Positions 8,834-17,695 of a stretch of DNA of 64,000 bases are shown piece after piece. Position 1 is the first letter of the stretch. Each line of letters begins with the position of its first letter. Source of the DNA: an uncultured Bacillaceae bacterium (lineage in GTDB: Bacteria; Bacillota; Bacilli; Bacillales; Bacillaceae_L); contig CANMHG010000010.1 of NCBI GenBank assembly GCA_947497585.1, positions 62,001 to 126,000 of the forward strand. Reading direction: 5' to 3'. Below the pieces are notes generated by a model that was given only the letters and a program-made list of their open reading frames with translations, had not been told where the DNA came from and did not search any database. Both the position numbers and the translations under genes were made by a program.

Positions 8834-10354
8834 ATGATCTATAATAAGCCGGGTACAACAGGTTCCAAAATCACGTTTAAAAGTCGCTATGAGAATTATA
8901 TTGGTGGTGAGTGGGTAGCTCCCCTCAGTGGTCAGTATTTTGAAAATGTAAGCCCAGTAGACGGACAAGTATTTTGTGAGGTTGCTAGATCTAATCATGA
9001 AGATATTGAAAGAGCATTAGATGCTGCCCATGCCGCAAAAGATGCTTGGGGGAAAACCTCTGTAACTGAACGAGCAAATATTTTAAATAAAATTGCAAAC
9101 CGCATGGAAGAAAATCTAGAGATGCTTGCAAATGCTGAGACTTGGGATAATGGAAAGCCCGTTAGAGAAACTTTGGCTGCTGACCTTCCTCTTGCTATTG
9201 ATCATTTCCGCTATTTTGCTGGTTGCATCCGTTCTCAAGAAGGAAGTCTATCTCAAATTGATAATGATACAGTAGCCTACCATTTCCAAGAGCCACTTGG
9301 TGTAGTTGGACAAATCATCCCTTGGAACTTTCCAATATTGATGGCTGTATGGAAATTAGCACCTGCTTTAGCAGCTGGTAACTGTGTCGTGTTAAAGCCA
9401 GCTGAGCAAACTCCTGCATCAATCATGGTTTTAATGGAGTTAATTGAAGATCTTCTACCACCTGGTGTTGTTAACATTGTTAATGGGTTTGGGTTAGAAG
9501 CTGGTAAGCCACTTGCTTCTAGTACTCGTGTAGCAAAAGTAGCCTTTACAGGTGAAACAACTACTGGTCGATTAATTATGCAATATGCTTCTCAAAATCT
9601 AATTCCTGTGACGCTTGAGCTTGGTGGAAAATCACCAAATATCTTCTTTGAAGATGTTATGTCACAGGATGATGCGTTTTTAGATAAAGCAATTGAAGGC
9701 TTTGTTATGTTCGCTTTAAATCAAGGCGAGGTATGTACATGCCCTTCGCGTGCACTTATTCATGAATCCATCTATGAGCGCTTTATGGATCGTGCGCTTG
9801 CTCGTGTAGAACAAATTAAACAAGGTAACCCTTTAGATATCGAGACGATGATTGGGGCTCAAGCTTCAAATGAGCAAGTGGAGAAAATCTTGTCTTATTT
9901 TGATATCGCCAATCAAGAGGGAGCTACTTGTTTAATCGGTGGCGGACGTAATACTCTTGAAGGTGATCTAAAAGATGGTTATTATATTAAACCAACAGTA
10001 TTTAAGGGTCACAATAAAATGAGAATTTTCCAAGAAGAGATTTTTGGTCCAGTTGTTTCTGTAACAACTTTTAAAGACGAGGAAGAAGCTCTTCAAATCG
10101 CAAATGATACTTTATATGGGCTAGGCGCAGGTGTTTGGACTAGGGATGTTAATAAAGCCTACCGTTTTGGCAGAAATATTGAAGCTGGTCGCGTTTGGAC
10201 AAATTGCTACCATGCATATCCTGCTCATGCGGCATTTGGTGGATATAAAATGTCAGGCATTGGTAGAGAAAATCATAAAATGATGCTTTCTCACTACCAA
10301 CAAACTAAGAATCTACTTGTCAGCTATAGTCCTGACAAATTAGGATTCTTCTAA
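8834..10354 (+). CDS. aldehyde dehydrogenase (ExaC/AcoD type)
   Basis: 506 residues, a complete NAD-dependent [26 protein letters not shown] and [16 protein letters not shown] carry the cofactor site and general base. The catalytic Cys lies in [12 protein letters not shown], a paired Cys typical of the ExaC/acetaldehyde dehydrogenase subgroup. It oxidises acetaldehyde or other short aldehydes to acids. AGGAGGAAAGATAA precedes the ATG. The DUF779 gene follows 2 nt after the stop, an arrangement conserved with this ALDH subgroup, which strengthens the call. Confidence 0.92.
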   Translation: MIYNKPGTTGSKITFKSRYENYIGGEWVAPLSGQYFENVSPVDGQVFCEVARSNHEDIERALDAAHAAKDAWGKTSVTERANILNKIANRMEENLEMLANAETWDNGKPVRETLAADLPLAIDHFRYFAGCIRSQEGSLSQIDNDTVAYHFQEPLGVVGQIIPWNFPILMAVWKLAPALAAGNCVVLKPAEQTPASIMVLMELIEDLLPPGVVNIVNGFGLEAGKPLASSTRVAKVAFTGETTTGRLIMQYASQNLIPVTLELGGKSPNIFFEDVMSQDDAFLDKAIEGFVMFALNQGEVCTCPSRALIHESIYERFMDRALARVEQIKQGNPLDIETMIGAQASNEQVEKILSYFDIANQEGATCLIGGGRNTLEGDLKDGYYIKPTVFKGHNKMRIFQEEIFGPVVSVTTFKDEEEALQIANDTLYGLGAGVWTRDVNKAYRFGRNIEAGRVWTNCYHAYPAHAAFGGYKMSGIGRENHKMMLSHYQQTKNLLVSYSPDKLGFF

Positions 10355-10356
10355 AA

Positions 10357-10677
10357 ATGAAGGTAACAGCAACGGACGAGGCTCTTAAACTCATAGAAAA
10401 ACTGCAGATGAAGCATGGCCCTCTCCTTTTTCACCAATCTGGTGGATGTTGTGATGGAAGTTCACCGATGTGCTTTCCACGTGAAGAGTTTTTAATTGGT
10501 GATGCTGATATTCTTATTGGAGAGATTGGGAACACTCCTTTTTATATGAGTAAGAAACAATACGAATACTGGAAGCATACAAATCTAATTATAGATGTTG
10601 TAATAGGTCGAGGTGGAATGTTCTCACTTGAAGGGCCTGAAGGTGTTCGGTTTTTGATAAGATCTACGATTGCTTGA
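10357..10677 (+). CDS. DUF779 protein paired with aldehyde dehydrogenase
   Basis: 106 residues. Conserved cysteines cluster in HQSGGCCDGSSPMCFP (about residues 28-43), which could bind metal. It directly follows the aldehyde dehydrogenase, so the two are translationally coupled. No biochemical role is established for DUF779. The constant pairing with acetaldehyde dehydrogenases suggests a helper or aldehyde-related function (inference). A terminator follows at 10687. Confidence 0.82.
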   Translation: MKVTATDEALKLIEKLQMKHGPLLFHQSGGCCDGSSPMCFPREEFLIGDADILIGEIGNTPFYMSKKQYEYWKHTNLIIDVVIGRGGMFSLEGPEGVRFLIRSTIA

Positions 10678-10686
10678 TGATATTGG

Positions 10687-10718
10687 GGGTAGAGATTATT
10701 TGGTCTCTACCCTTTTTT
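10687..10718 (+). terminator. terminator after the ALDH-DUF779 unit
   Basis: GGGTAGAGA, 8 nt, TCTCTACCC, TTTTTT. Confidence 0.88.
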
Positions 10719-10734
10719 CGTTTGTCGTTTTACT

Positions 10735-10895
10735 CGTAAAGTCTCGTAATGTTCTTATTTAAGCAAAAATCCACCTTACGCGAATATTTGTATTAGAACC
10801 GCGAGAATCTATTGAATTAGACGAGTAATTGGCTGATTTAGACGAATATTTTTGGTTTTAGACGAGTATTTCGGTAAGAACAGCGAGAAATTTAA
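10735..10895. repeat. cluster of short degenerate repeats (TTAGACGARTA units)
   Basis: The gap between two convergent genes holds three near-tandem copies of TTAGACGAGTA/TTAGACGAATA at a spacing of about 22 nt (10817-10880). It also holds two copies of a GAAC-n-GCGAGAA motif (about 10797 and 10878) and scattered ACTCGTAA/TCTCGTAA inverse forms. No ORF is visible. The function is unknown. Confidence 0.55.
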
Positions 10896-10925
10896 TATTA
10901 TTAACTCCTCACCCCCTCGCAATCC

Positions 10926-10960
10926 AAAAAAATCACCCTACCAACATCTGGCGGAGTGAT
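10926..10960 (-). terminator. msrAB terminator
   Basis: On the minus strand ATCACTCCG pairs with the GGGTGAT arm and is followed by a run of seven T, just after the msrAB stop. Confidence 0.65.
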
Positions 10961-10973
10961 ATCTATACTTTTT

Positions 10974-11930
10974 TTAGTTAAAAAACTTACTATATTCCCC
11001 ATATCCCTCTTTTTCGAGGTCTTCCTTTCGGATAAAGCGTAATGCTGCAGAATTGATGCAATACCTTAATCCATTAGGTCCTGGTCCATCGTCAAAAACA
11101 TGCCCTAAATGTGAGTCAGCTGTTTGACTTCTGACTTCAGTGCGAACCATACCATATGTTAAGTCAGTCTCTTCTACGATTTCTTCTTCGTCAATTGGCT
11201 TTGTGAAACTTGGCCATCCGCAACCTGCATCATATTGATCCTTAGAACTGAACAATGGTTTACCTGAGACAATGTCTACATAAATGCCTTCACTTGTATT
11301 ATTCCAAAACTCATTTTTAAATGGTGGCTCTGTTCCGTTTTTTTGCGTAACTTCATATTGCATTGGTGTTAGCCTAGCCTTTAGTTCTTCTTTATTAAAA
11401 GTGCTCTTCCAATGATCTTTTATAAAAGCATCCCGCCCTGAACCTTTACGGTAGCGTGTATAATGAGTCGGGTTCTTTTTATAATAGTCCTGATGATATT
11501 CTTCTGCAGGATAAAAAGGTGCTGCAGGTAAAATATCTGTAACGATTGGCTTAGAGAATCGTCCGCTTTCATCAAGGTTTTTCTTTGATTCCTCAGCTAT
11601 CTTACGTTGTTCCTCACTATGATAAAAGATTGCTGTCTTATACGAATCTCCTCTATCATAAAATTGTCCACCACTATCTGTTGGGTCAATTTGCTGCCAG
11701 AATACATCAAGTAATTTGCTATAAGGAAAAACTGCTGGATCAAACGTAATTTGTACAACCTCATAATGACCTGTTGTTTCCGAACAAACCTCTTTATATG
11801 TAGGATTTTCCTTCTGACCACCCGAGTATCCAGAGACAACCTTCTCAATTCCCGGCTGCTCATCAAATGGTTTTACCATACACCAGAAACAACCACCTGC
11901 AAATGTAGCAAGCTCAAAATTTTGTGTCAT
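10974..11930 (-). CDS. msrAB: MsrA-MsrB fusion methionine sulfoxide reductase
   Basis: 318 residues with two domains in one chain. MsrA covers about residues 5-160, with the catalytic Cys in [13 protein letters not shown]. MsrB covers about 170-312, with the catalytic Cys in [11 protein letters not shown] and the substrate-site GCGWPSF. MsrA repairs the S and MsrB the R epimer of oxidised methionine, so one protein handles both. MsrB lacks the two CxxC zinc pairs in the visible segment, as in many Gram-positive fusions. It is monocistronic. Confidence 0.95.
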   Translation of the reverse strand: MTQNFELATFAGGCFWCMVKPFDEQPGIEKVVSGYSGGQKENPTYKEVCSETTGHYEVVQITFDPAVFPYSKLLDVFWQQIDPTDSGGQFYDRGDSYKTAIFYHSEEQRKIAEESKKNLDESGRFSKPIVTDILPAAPFYPAEEYHQDYYKKNPTHYTRYRKGSGRDAFIKDHWKSTFNKEELKARLTPMQYEVTQKNGTEPPFKNEFWNNTSEGIYVDIVSGKPLFSSKDQYDAGCGWPSFTKPIDEEEIVEETDLTYGMVRTEVRSQTADSHLGHVFDDGPGPNGLRYCINSAALRFIRKEDLEKEGYGEYSKFFN

Positions 11931-12005
11931 GTTTAACTCAACCTTTCATAAATAGCTGCTTTTCCCCATTATATCATTGGAGATATAAACACCAAATTAA
12001 CTTGC

Positions 12006-12932
12006 TTATATTTCACCATTCCCCTTTTCTAAGAGGTTAATTAATCGATTAGGATAATCCGTAATAATGCCATCCACATTTAATTCGATTAATTTCTTCA
12101 TTGTTTTTTCATCATTGATCGTCCAGTAATGGATAGCGATATTTCTTTCCTTGATCGTCTTTACTAAGCGTTCGGTTGCTAGGTCGATTTTTCCGACCTT
12201 GATAGGAATCTGAACAGCATGACGTTCTAAGTTAACCAGTCTGTCTAATCCCACCTTATGTAAAATAACAAATTGCCTTATCGTTTCTACACCTGTTCCT
12301 ACAGGAATGTTCCCTTTTGATGTTGATACAAATCTTTTCAAACTTTTATCATTAAATGAACCAACAATCACCTTATTTTTCATATCGTATTTTTTTATCA
12401 ATTTTATTATTTTTTTCTCTACCTTTTTAGTTGGATCCTTTAACTCAATTACAAGTGGGGTTCCGTTACTATGCGCAAACACTTCTTCGAGACTTGGAAT
12501 AGTAACACCTCTGTTTCTAAACGGATACCCACCGTTGTCGTTTTTAATTTTATAGCCTGCATCTAATTTTTTGATTTCCTCAAGAGTATAGTCTTTTACA
12601 AATCCCGTTCCATTGGTTGTACGATCTACAGTTTCATCATGAATAACAACTAACTCTTCATCCTTTGTCATTCGCACATCAAGTTCAATGGCGTCAACAC
12701 CTAGCTTTTCAGCTAAACGAAAAGCTAACAGCGTATTTTCTGGTGCAATTCCTGCTCCACCTCGATGGGCAATCACTAGTGGCTGGCTATCATCTTTTAA
12801 GAAAGCTGTATTTGATTGTTTGGATACAGGAATGAATTGTATGGTTCCATATACAATACTAAGCAATAAAAAGACAATAATCACACGATTAAAGAAAGAA
12901 TGAGATCGTATTCTAAGGTTATTTATCTTCAT
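12006..12932 (-). CDS. membrane-anchored glycerophosphodiester phosphodiesterase
   Basis: 308 residues. One N-terminal transmembrane segment (about 14-33) is followed by a GDPD barrel. IAHRGGAGIAPENT holds the first catalytic His and Glu, and ELDVRMTKDEELVVIHDETVDRT the second His and metal site. It hydrolyses glycerophosphodiesters to glycerol-3-phosphate plus an alcohol, probably outside the membrane given the anchor. GAGGGATTATAC precedes the ATG. It is single-gene, convergent with nothing nearby. Confidence 0.9.
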   Translation of the reverse strand: MKINNLRIRSHSFFNRVIIVFLLLSIVYGTIQFIPVSKQSNTAFLKDDSQPLVIAHRGGAGIAPENTLLAFRLAEKLGVDAIELDVRMTKDEELVVIHDETVDRTTNGTGFVKDYTLEEIKKLDAGYKIKNDNGGYPFRNRGVTIPSLEEVFAHSNGTPLVIELKDPTKKVEKKIIKLIKKYDMKNKVIVGSFNDKSLKRFVSTSKGNIPVGTGVETIRQFVILHKVGLDRLVNLERHAVQIPIKVGKIDLATERLVKTIKERNIAIHYWTINDEKTMKKLIELNVDGIITDYPNRLINLLEKGNGEI

Positions 12933-13108
12933 GTATAATCCCTCAGTTTGCTTTTGTTTGGTTTATTATGACATTTTTCTGTTCATTTTATTTCGTTTTA
13001 AAGGACTTGATGAAAAATTTTTCTAAGGCTTGGATATTATAGAAATATAGATATGTTCATTTATGAAGTTTATGACTTCATCAAAATACTACTGGAGGTT
13101 GAAATGCT

Positions 13109-13360
13109 ATGGTAGCTCCATACTTATGTCCAAACTGTAAAACAAATCGTTCACGCTTTAATATTATTGAACAAATTGCCAAGCCAGTAAAAATGGATCC
13201 TAGAACTGGGGATTTACTAGAGGAGTATTCAAATGAAATGCTTAATCCTTTTCACGTACCCTATAAAGGTCCGGCGATAAAGGTACAATGTGGTGTATGT
13301 GGTTTAATTGAAGAGGAACGATCATTTATTAAACGTGCTGAAAGCAATAAATTGCAATAA
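13109..13360 (+). CDS. small zinc-ribbon-like protein
   Basis: 83 residues. Two Cys pairs, CPNC (residues 7-10) and CGVC (about 62-65), would form a single zinc ribbon. Between them lies a polar stretch (KMDPRTGDLLEEYSNEM). A GGAGG site lies upstream of ATG 13109. I do not recognise a named family with confidence; related small Bacillus proteins are uncharacterised. It is close to but not clearly co-transcribed with other genes. Confidence 0.7.
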   Translation: MVAPYLCPNCKTNRSRFNIIEQIAKPVKMDPRTGDLLEEYSNEMLNPFHVPYKGPAIKVQCGVCGLIEEERSFIKRAESNKLQ

Positions 13361-13404
13361 CCTACCTAACACCAGGAGTTCAGTTATATTAAGGGAAAAA
13401 ATTA

Positions 13405-13431
13405 AAGATGAGGGGCAATTCCCCTCATCTT
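13405..13431. terminator. hairpin terminator between convergent small genes
   Basis: AAGATGAGGGG, 5 nt, CCCCTCATCTT. Its right arm touches the stop codon of the minus-strand small ORF, and T-rich DNA follows on that strand. Confidence 0.8.
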
Positions 13432-13567
13432 ACTCACTATCCGGCGTTGTATTGAAAAACATGTTTTCATTTTTATTCTTATCTTTATTTTTGGGTTTTT
13501 CCGTTGTATCTTTACCCATTTTACCATCAGATTCGTAGCTCAGATCGAATTTAGGCTTTTTTGTCAT
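13430..13567 (-). CDS. 45-residue hydrophilic protein
   Basis: An ORF with ATG at 13567 and a strong GGAGGGATG site. The product is lysine- and asparagine-rich (EKPKNKDKNKNEN) with no hydrophobic segment or Cys. Such small basic soluble proteins are common in spore-formers, but I cannot assign a family. A terminator overlaps its stop codon, which supports expression as a unit of its own. Confidence 0.6.
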   Translation of the reverse strand: MTKKPKFDLSYESDGKMGKDTTEKPKNKDKNKNENMFFNTTPDSE

Positions 13568-13615
13568 TGGTCATCCCTCCTGCCAATAGTCTTACACGAA
13601 TTAATAACGATATAC

Positions 13616-13647
13616 AAAAAAGGGGCGAACCTATTCAGGTGCCCCTC
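13616..13647 (-). terminator. rsgA terminator
   Basis: On the minus strand AGGGGC ... GCCCCT with an inner CTGAATAGG pairing, then TTTTTT. Confidence 0.78.
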
Positions 13648-13657
13648 TAACTTTTTC

Positions 13658-14719
13658 TTATTTTCGATGTGCTCTAGTTCGATCACCGCTTAGTTTTTTC
13701 CACTTATTTCGTTCCTCTAATTGAGCTTTTTTGTCATTTTTTCGTTCTAGATAGGCTAGTTCTTTTTGAAGCTTTACGTAGCTTCTAAATCGCTCCTCAT
13801 CAAGAATGCCATCGGATATTGCTTCGACGATCGCACATTTCGGTTCATTACCATGTGTACAATCTCTGTAGTAACAACTTTCAGCTAATGTTTCGATATC
13901 CTCAAAGCTATGACTTAAGCTGTCTTCCGCATCCCATAGTTGAAGTTCCCTCATACCAGGGGTGTCAATGATAATTCCACCAGATGGAACAATAATAAGT
14001 TCACGATGTGTTGTCGTGTGCTTTCCGCGATCATCACCTTCTCGAATTTCATTCACTAGCTGCTTTTGGGCACCTATTAATCGATTGGTTAATGTCGATT
14101 TTCCCGCTCCTGATGAACCGAGTAAGGCAACTGTTTGACCTTCTTCCAAGTAGGTATCTAATTGTTCAATACCAGTGTTGTCTTTTACACTAAGAACATG
14201 AACTGGCACTCCAAGGGCAACCGGTTCAATTTGCTTTAATTTTTCTTCAATATCATTGCATAGATCACTCTTAGTAAGAACGATAACAGGATTTGCACCA
14301 CTCTCCCAAGCCATAAGTAAATATCGCTCAATTCTTCGCAAGTTAAAATCCTGGTTTAAGGCATTAACTAGAAACAGCGTATTCACATTCGTTGCAACAA
14401 TTTGTTCCTCAGTGGTCATCCCAGCGGCCTTCCTCGAGAACTTACTGAATCTAGGTAAAATTCCATGTATTGTAGCTTTACCTTCTTCATATCTTGGTGA
14501 GATTAGAACCCAATCCCCAACAGCTGGGTAATCTTCTCTAGAAAATGAGTTGTGACGTAGTTTCCCGGAAACCTCTCCAAGTAACTCACCATTTTCAGTG
14601 AAAATCCGATACATTCTTTTATGCTCTAATCCGATTCTACCAACAGAGTAACCTTGCTCTGTATATTTTTTAAATTCATTATTAAAATAATCATTCCAAC
14701 CTAATGTTTGTAAATTCAA
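13658..14719 (-). CDS. rsgA: ribosome small-subunit-dependent GTPase RsgA
   Basis: 353 residues, TTG start at 14719 behind GGAGGAAAAGGAA. The circularly permuted GTPase order is visible: LTKSD (G4), GSSGAGKST (G1), DTPGM (G3). The zinc motif CYYRDCTHGNEPKC lies after the G domain. RsgA checks maturation of the 30S decoding centre. An extended N-terminus of about 40 residues before the OB domain marks the longer YjeQ-like form. It does not sit beside prpC-prkC as the usual Bacillus rsgA does, so it is probably a second copy. A leader with a promoter, short ORF and terminator-like hairpin lies upstream. Confidence 0.9.
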   Translation of the reverse strand: MNLQTLGWNDYFNNEFKKYTEQGYSVGRIGLEHKRMYRIFTENGELLGEVSGKLRHNSFSREDYPAVGDWVLISPRYEEGKATIHGILPRFSKFSRKAAGMTTEEQIVATNVNTLFLVNALNQDFNLRRIERYLLMAWESGANPVIVLTKSDLCNDIEEKLKQIEPVALGVPVHVLSVKDNTGIEQLDTYLEEGQTVALLGSSGAGKSTLTNRLIGAQKQLVNEIREGDDRGKHTTTHRELIIVPSGGIIIDTPGMRELQLWDAEDSLSHSFEDIETLAESCYYRDCTHGNEPKCAIVEAISDGILDEERFRSYVKLQKELAYLERKNDKKAQLEERNKWKKLSGDRTRAHRK

Positions 14720-14757
14720 TTCCTTTTCCTCCTAGGGATTCATAAAATTAGACAAAA

Positions 14758-14783
14758 TAAAAAAGACTGATCCACAGTCTTCT
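14758..14783 (-). terminator. hairpin with T-tract just upstream of rsgA (possible attenuator)
   Basis: On the minus strand AAGACTG, 5 nt, CAGTCTT is followed by TTTTATTTTG. It lies between the short ORF at 14844-14915 and the rsgA start at 14719, so any transcript from the promoter at 14952-14980 must pass it to reach rsgA. Confidence 0.65.
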
Positions 14784-14843
14784 TCTTAAAAGAATTATTA
14801 ACTATGATCTGAGTTGTACCCAACCCATCACAAATCCCAGATA

Positions 14844-14915
14844 TTACAGAGAAAAAGGATGGGTGGTGTTATATTCAATTAATTTACCGATAGCTCCTAA
14901 TAAATTTTTGCTCAT
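14844..14915 (-). CDS. 23-residue leader-like ORF upstream of rsgA
   Basis: ATG at 14915 is preceded by GTGGGTGATGTGTT, a possible ribosome binding site. The peptide starts MSKNLLGAIGKLIEYNT and ends HPFSL. It lies between a strong promoter (14952-14980) and a terminator-like hairpin (14758-14783). It could be a regulatory leader peptide for rsgA or a free-standing micro-protein. I know no family for it. Confidence 0.4.
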   Translation of the reverse strand: MSKNLLGAIGKLIEYNTTHPFSL

Positions 14916-14951
14916 AACACATCACCCACTTTCCGAATTTAATATATGAAA

Positions 14952-14980
14952 ATTATAGTATAATTACTAAAAGATGTAAA
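14952..14980 (-). promoter_or_regulatory. sigma-A promoter of the rsgA leader
   Basis: On the minus strand TTTACA, a 17-nt spacer and a perfect TATAAT. The start site would be near 14945. Confidence 0.75.
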
Positions 14981-15158
14981 TAGCTAATTTTTTTATTTTT
15001 CCCAATACATCATATCAAATGGGACTGCTCCCATAAACATTACAGGAACAGCCCCATTATTTATTAATTAAGGAGGAAAGGCATCATACATAACTACGCT
15101 TGGAGTTTATCAGTAAAGAAGTTTACTGTATAAAACAAACTAAATTAGTTCGTTTATT

Positions 15159-15290
15159 TTAGCACCAAGATGCACCTACAATGATTAATAAAATAAACAA
15201 TACTACAATTAATACAAATCCACTACCAGTACCATAACCAGCACCAGCTACTTGTGGACCATAACCATAGCCACAGTGTCCGTAACCCAT
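15159..15290 (-). CDS. YjcZ-family small sporulation protein
   Basis: 43 residues from ATG 15290 behind AAAGGGGGTGG. It starts MGYGHCGYGYG and ends with the hydrophobic helix [17 protein letters not shown], nearly identical to that of the 427-552 gene. YjcZ-type proteins are short membrane-associated spore proteins of unknown mechanism. A GC-rich hairpin at 15020-15057 downstream may end the transcript, although no clear T-tract follows it. Nothing else is evident in 14981-15158. Confidence 0.8.
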   Translation of the reverse strand: MGYGHCGYGYGPQVAGAGYGTGSGFVLIVVLFILLIIVGASWC

Positions 15291-15444
15291 TCATTCCACC
15301 CCCTTTTACATCTATAGTTCTACCATATGCAAACTCCCACCGTTTCGAAAAGGCATTCGCCTATAGAGTAAGTAAAAATCCAAATTATTCCCTTACATAA
15401 GTTCAATTCAAGTTGGAAATTTTAGTAATAAGGAGGTAAGAAAG

Positions 15445-15804
15445 ATGACAAGTTTACTAATGAAAATCATTATTTGTCCTTTAGTTGTAGCTTTATCAGC
15501 TTCATTCCTTGCAAATGTTAACTACGCAAACTTTATCCAGCCTATCATTGTCGGTTTGATTTTAGCTGTAGCTGGGGTAGCAATGGAGTATTTATTTTTA
15601 AAAGAGGGTCGTGTTTGGTTTAGTACATTAATGGATTTTGTTGCTTCAGTCCTTATTGTATATTTCGTTACAAACCTTTTTGCAACAGCATCTGCAACCC
15701 TATTCGGTGCAATGATTGTTGGTTTAATATTAGCTGTGTCAGAGTATTTCACTCATTCTTATTTAGTGAAAACTGGAAAGACAAAGAAAACATCATTAGC
15801 CTAA
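15445..15804 (+). CDS. DUF2512-family (YndM-like) membrane protein
   Basis: 119 residues with four predicted transmembrane helices and a short Lys-rich tail. The NYANFIQPIIVGLILAVAGV and WFSTLMDFVAS segments are typical of DUF2512. AAGGAGG precedes the ATG. Members are small Bacillus membrane proteins of unknown function, often linked to the spore. Confidence 0.75.
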   Translation: MTSLLMKIIICPLVVALSASFLANVNYANFIQPIIVGLILAVAGVAMEYLFLKEGRVWFSTLMDFVASVLIVYFVTNLFATASATLFGAMIVGLILAVSEYFTHSYLVKTGKTKKTSLA

Positions 15805-15899
15805 TCACTACGTTTGGAAAAAAATTCTTCACATACGACATCCCACTAGAGTTGAAATTAATAAATGCATAAGAAATAAATGGGTAGGAGGCCTTTATT

Positions 15900-16127
15900 T
15901 TGACAAAAAACAATCATGAAATTCCTCAAAATGAAAACTTAAAAATTGCAGGTAAAACATTTGATCCAGCTGACTATCAAAGTAATTCACTTGAGGCAAA
16001 GGGACTTGCAATCACTCATGAACAAACGAGTGACACATGGACAGAAGGTACAATAGAAGCAAAGATTGATGACGTGAATGGAAAAGATATCGAAATTCCA
16101 CGTACTGGTTATGATGAAAATAAATAA
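15900..16127 (+). CDS. YozQ-like small protein (DUF4025)
   Basis: 75 residues, TTG start at 15900 behind GTAGGAGG. It is acidic and hydrophilic, with KTFDPADYQSNSLEAKGLAITHEQ at the centre, as in YozQ proteins. No membrane segment. The function is unknown. A hairpin terminator follows within 10 nt. Confidence 0.7.
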   Translation: MTKNNHEIPQNENLKIAGKTFDPADYQSNSLEAKGLAITHEQTSDTWTEGTIEAKIDDVNGKDIEIPRTGYDENK

Positions 16128-16133
16128 CTAACA

Positions 16134-16171
16134 AAAAATCACTTGTGCATTTTGTGCATCAAGTGATTTTC
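16134..16171. terminator. bidirectional terminator
   Basis: AAAATCACTTG ... CAAGTGATTTT with an inner TGCA pairing. It lies between the convergent yozQ-like gene and ypmS. Confidence 0.85.
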
Positions 16172-16176
16172 TTGTT

Positions 16177-16755
16177 TTATTTAGTTAACGGTACAATAAG
16201 TTTAAAGGATATATTATCTGTCTCTAAATCAAACGTATCTACTTTTACATCAACATCACTTTTAATATCCATTTGTGTTACAGAGACATAAATCAATTCT
16301 TCTTTCGGATCAATCACTACCCATTCTGGTAGGATATAATTTTCCTTTATATACGTTAAGACAAATGGAACAGGTAACATCAATTGACCGATTGATATCG
16401 TTTCTTGTTCCAAAATAAGATCACCTTCTGGTGTAACGATTGGATTAAACTTCATTTCTAGATGCAGTTTACGATTAAACGCTGTAATTGAACCTAGTAA
16501 TAAGACATCTTCATCAAGTATAATCTCATATTCCAGAGGATTATTTTTTGATTCCTTTTCTAAATAATTGTTAATCACTTTCGTTAATTCGCTTTTACTA
16601 CTTACAACTTTTAACTCAACACCTGATTGATCGTAAGTAGTAAACGGATTGTCATGCTGCTCCGTTGGTACTTTAAAGAGTGCTGTTACTATTACAATAA
16701 CAATAACTACATTTAGCGCCAGTAATCCAAAAAACAATCCCTTCCACTTTCCCAT
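16177..16755 (-). CDS. ypmS: YpmS-family membrane-anchored protein (DUF2140)
   Basis: 192 residues. One transmembrane segment (about 8-28) is followed by an extracellular beta-rich domain rich in acidic residues. It lies just downstream of the SGNH hydrolase gene (20 bp gap), matching the B. subtilis ypmQ-ypmR-ypmS order. GGGAG lies upstream of the ATG. The function is unknown. The outward-facing domain beside a secreted esterase suggests an envelope role (inference). Confidence 0.82.
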   Translation of the reverse strand: MGKWKGLFFGLLALNVVIVIVIVTALFKVPTEQHDNPFTTYDQSGVELKVVSSKSELTKVINNYLEKESKNNPLEYEIILDEDVLLLGSITAFNRKLHLEMKFNPIVTPEGDLILEQETISIGQLMLPVPFVLTYIKENYILPEWVVIDPKEELIYVSVTQMDIKSDVDVKVDTFDLETDNISFKLIVPLTK

Positions 16756-16775
16756 AATCTACTCCCTTACCTTGC

Positions 16776-17558
16776 TTAATGACTGAATTTCTCGATAAAC
16801 GTTTGGTAAATTCTATCGGCCATACGTTGATACCCCTTGGAGTTCGGGTGAAAATCATCCGTATATAATAAATTTACATCACTATTTTTAAAGATATCAC
16901 TTACTGCAACAAATGTCGTGTTTGGATACTTATCAAGCAAGATTTCACTTCCATCATTCCATTCCTCAATGACGGTTTCAACTTCTGGTAAATCACCTAA
17001 CAAAACGTTAAATGGATTATAGAGACCAACTAACATAATGTGAATATCTCCATTAATGGTACGTATTTTCTCAATGATCGTTTTCAGGCGTTCTTCATAT
17101 GGCCCTTTCTCATCTCGAAACACATCAAAATCTAGCGTTAAAAAGTTCTGCATGGCAATCATCATTAAATCATTTCCACCAACAGTGATTATAACAATAT
17201 CTGCATCTTTTAATGGTTGTTGTACTTCACTCAATTCCAGTCTTGCCAAAAGATGTCCAGTTGTATTCCCATTAATACCAAGGTTTTTCATATTAATATT
17301 TTTTATCCCTTTATTCTCAAGAAGCATCTCTTCTAAAAATGTTACATATCCACCGTTATTAGTCGTATCCCCAAAGCCCTCTGTTAGGGAATCCCCAAAG
17401 GCTACAATGGAATAGTCCCTGGGTATAAATGACTCAGGAATTGATTGTTTTAAAGGAACAAAAACCAGTTGTCGTTGAGAAGATTGAATACTAACAGGAC
17501 TTAGTATAGAGCATGAAGTTAACAGCACTACACAGAATACTAGAAGTAGTTTATACAT
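16776..17558 (-). CDS. ypmR: YpmR-type SGNH/GDSL lipoprotein esterase
   Basis: About 260 residues; ATG 17558 is preferred, GTG 17570 is possible. The signal ends in a lipobox LLTSC, so it is anchored on the outer face of the membrane. Block I FGDSLTEG holds the catalytic Ser, GGND is block III, and DDFHPNSKGY supplies Asp and His. The substrate is unknown; lipids or acetylated wall polymers are plausible. It is followed by ypmS in one operon. Confidence 0.88.
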   Translation of the reverse strand: MYKLLLVFCVVLLTSCSILSPVSIQSSQRQLVFVPLKQSIPESFIPRDYSIVAFGDSLTEGFGDTTNNGGYVTFLEEMLLENKGIKNINMKNLGINGNTTGHLLARLELSEVQQPLKDADIVIITVGGNDLMMIAMQNFLTLDFDVFRDEKGPYEERLKTIIEKIRTINGDIHIMLVGLYNPFNVLLGDLPEVETVIEEWNDGSEILLDKYPNTTFVAVSDIFKNSDVNLLYTDDFHPNSKGYQRMADRIYQTFIEKFSH

Positions 17559-17667
17559 TACTTTAATCACCTACTAATCACTAATTCTATCAATCGGAAT
17601 TTATATTTTTTTAGTATTATAGCATATTCAACTTTAGTAAAATCATGAGGACAATTATCTAAAAAGT

Positions 17668-17695
17668 CAAAAAGGACACATTACTGTGCCCTTTT
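17668..17695 (-). terminator. terminator overlapping the 3' end of the metallophosphoesterase gene
   Basis: On the minus strand AAAAGGGCACA, 4 nt, TGTGTCCTTTTT. The left arm includes the last codons. Confidence 0.78.
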
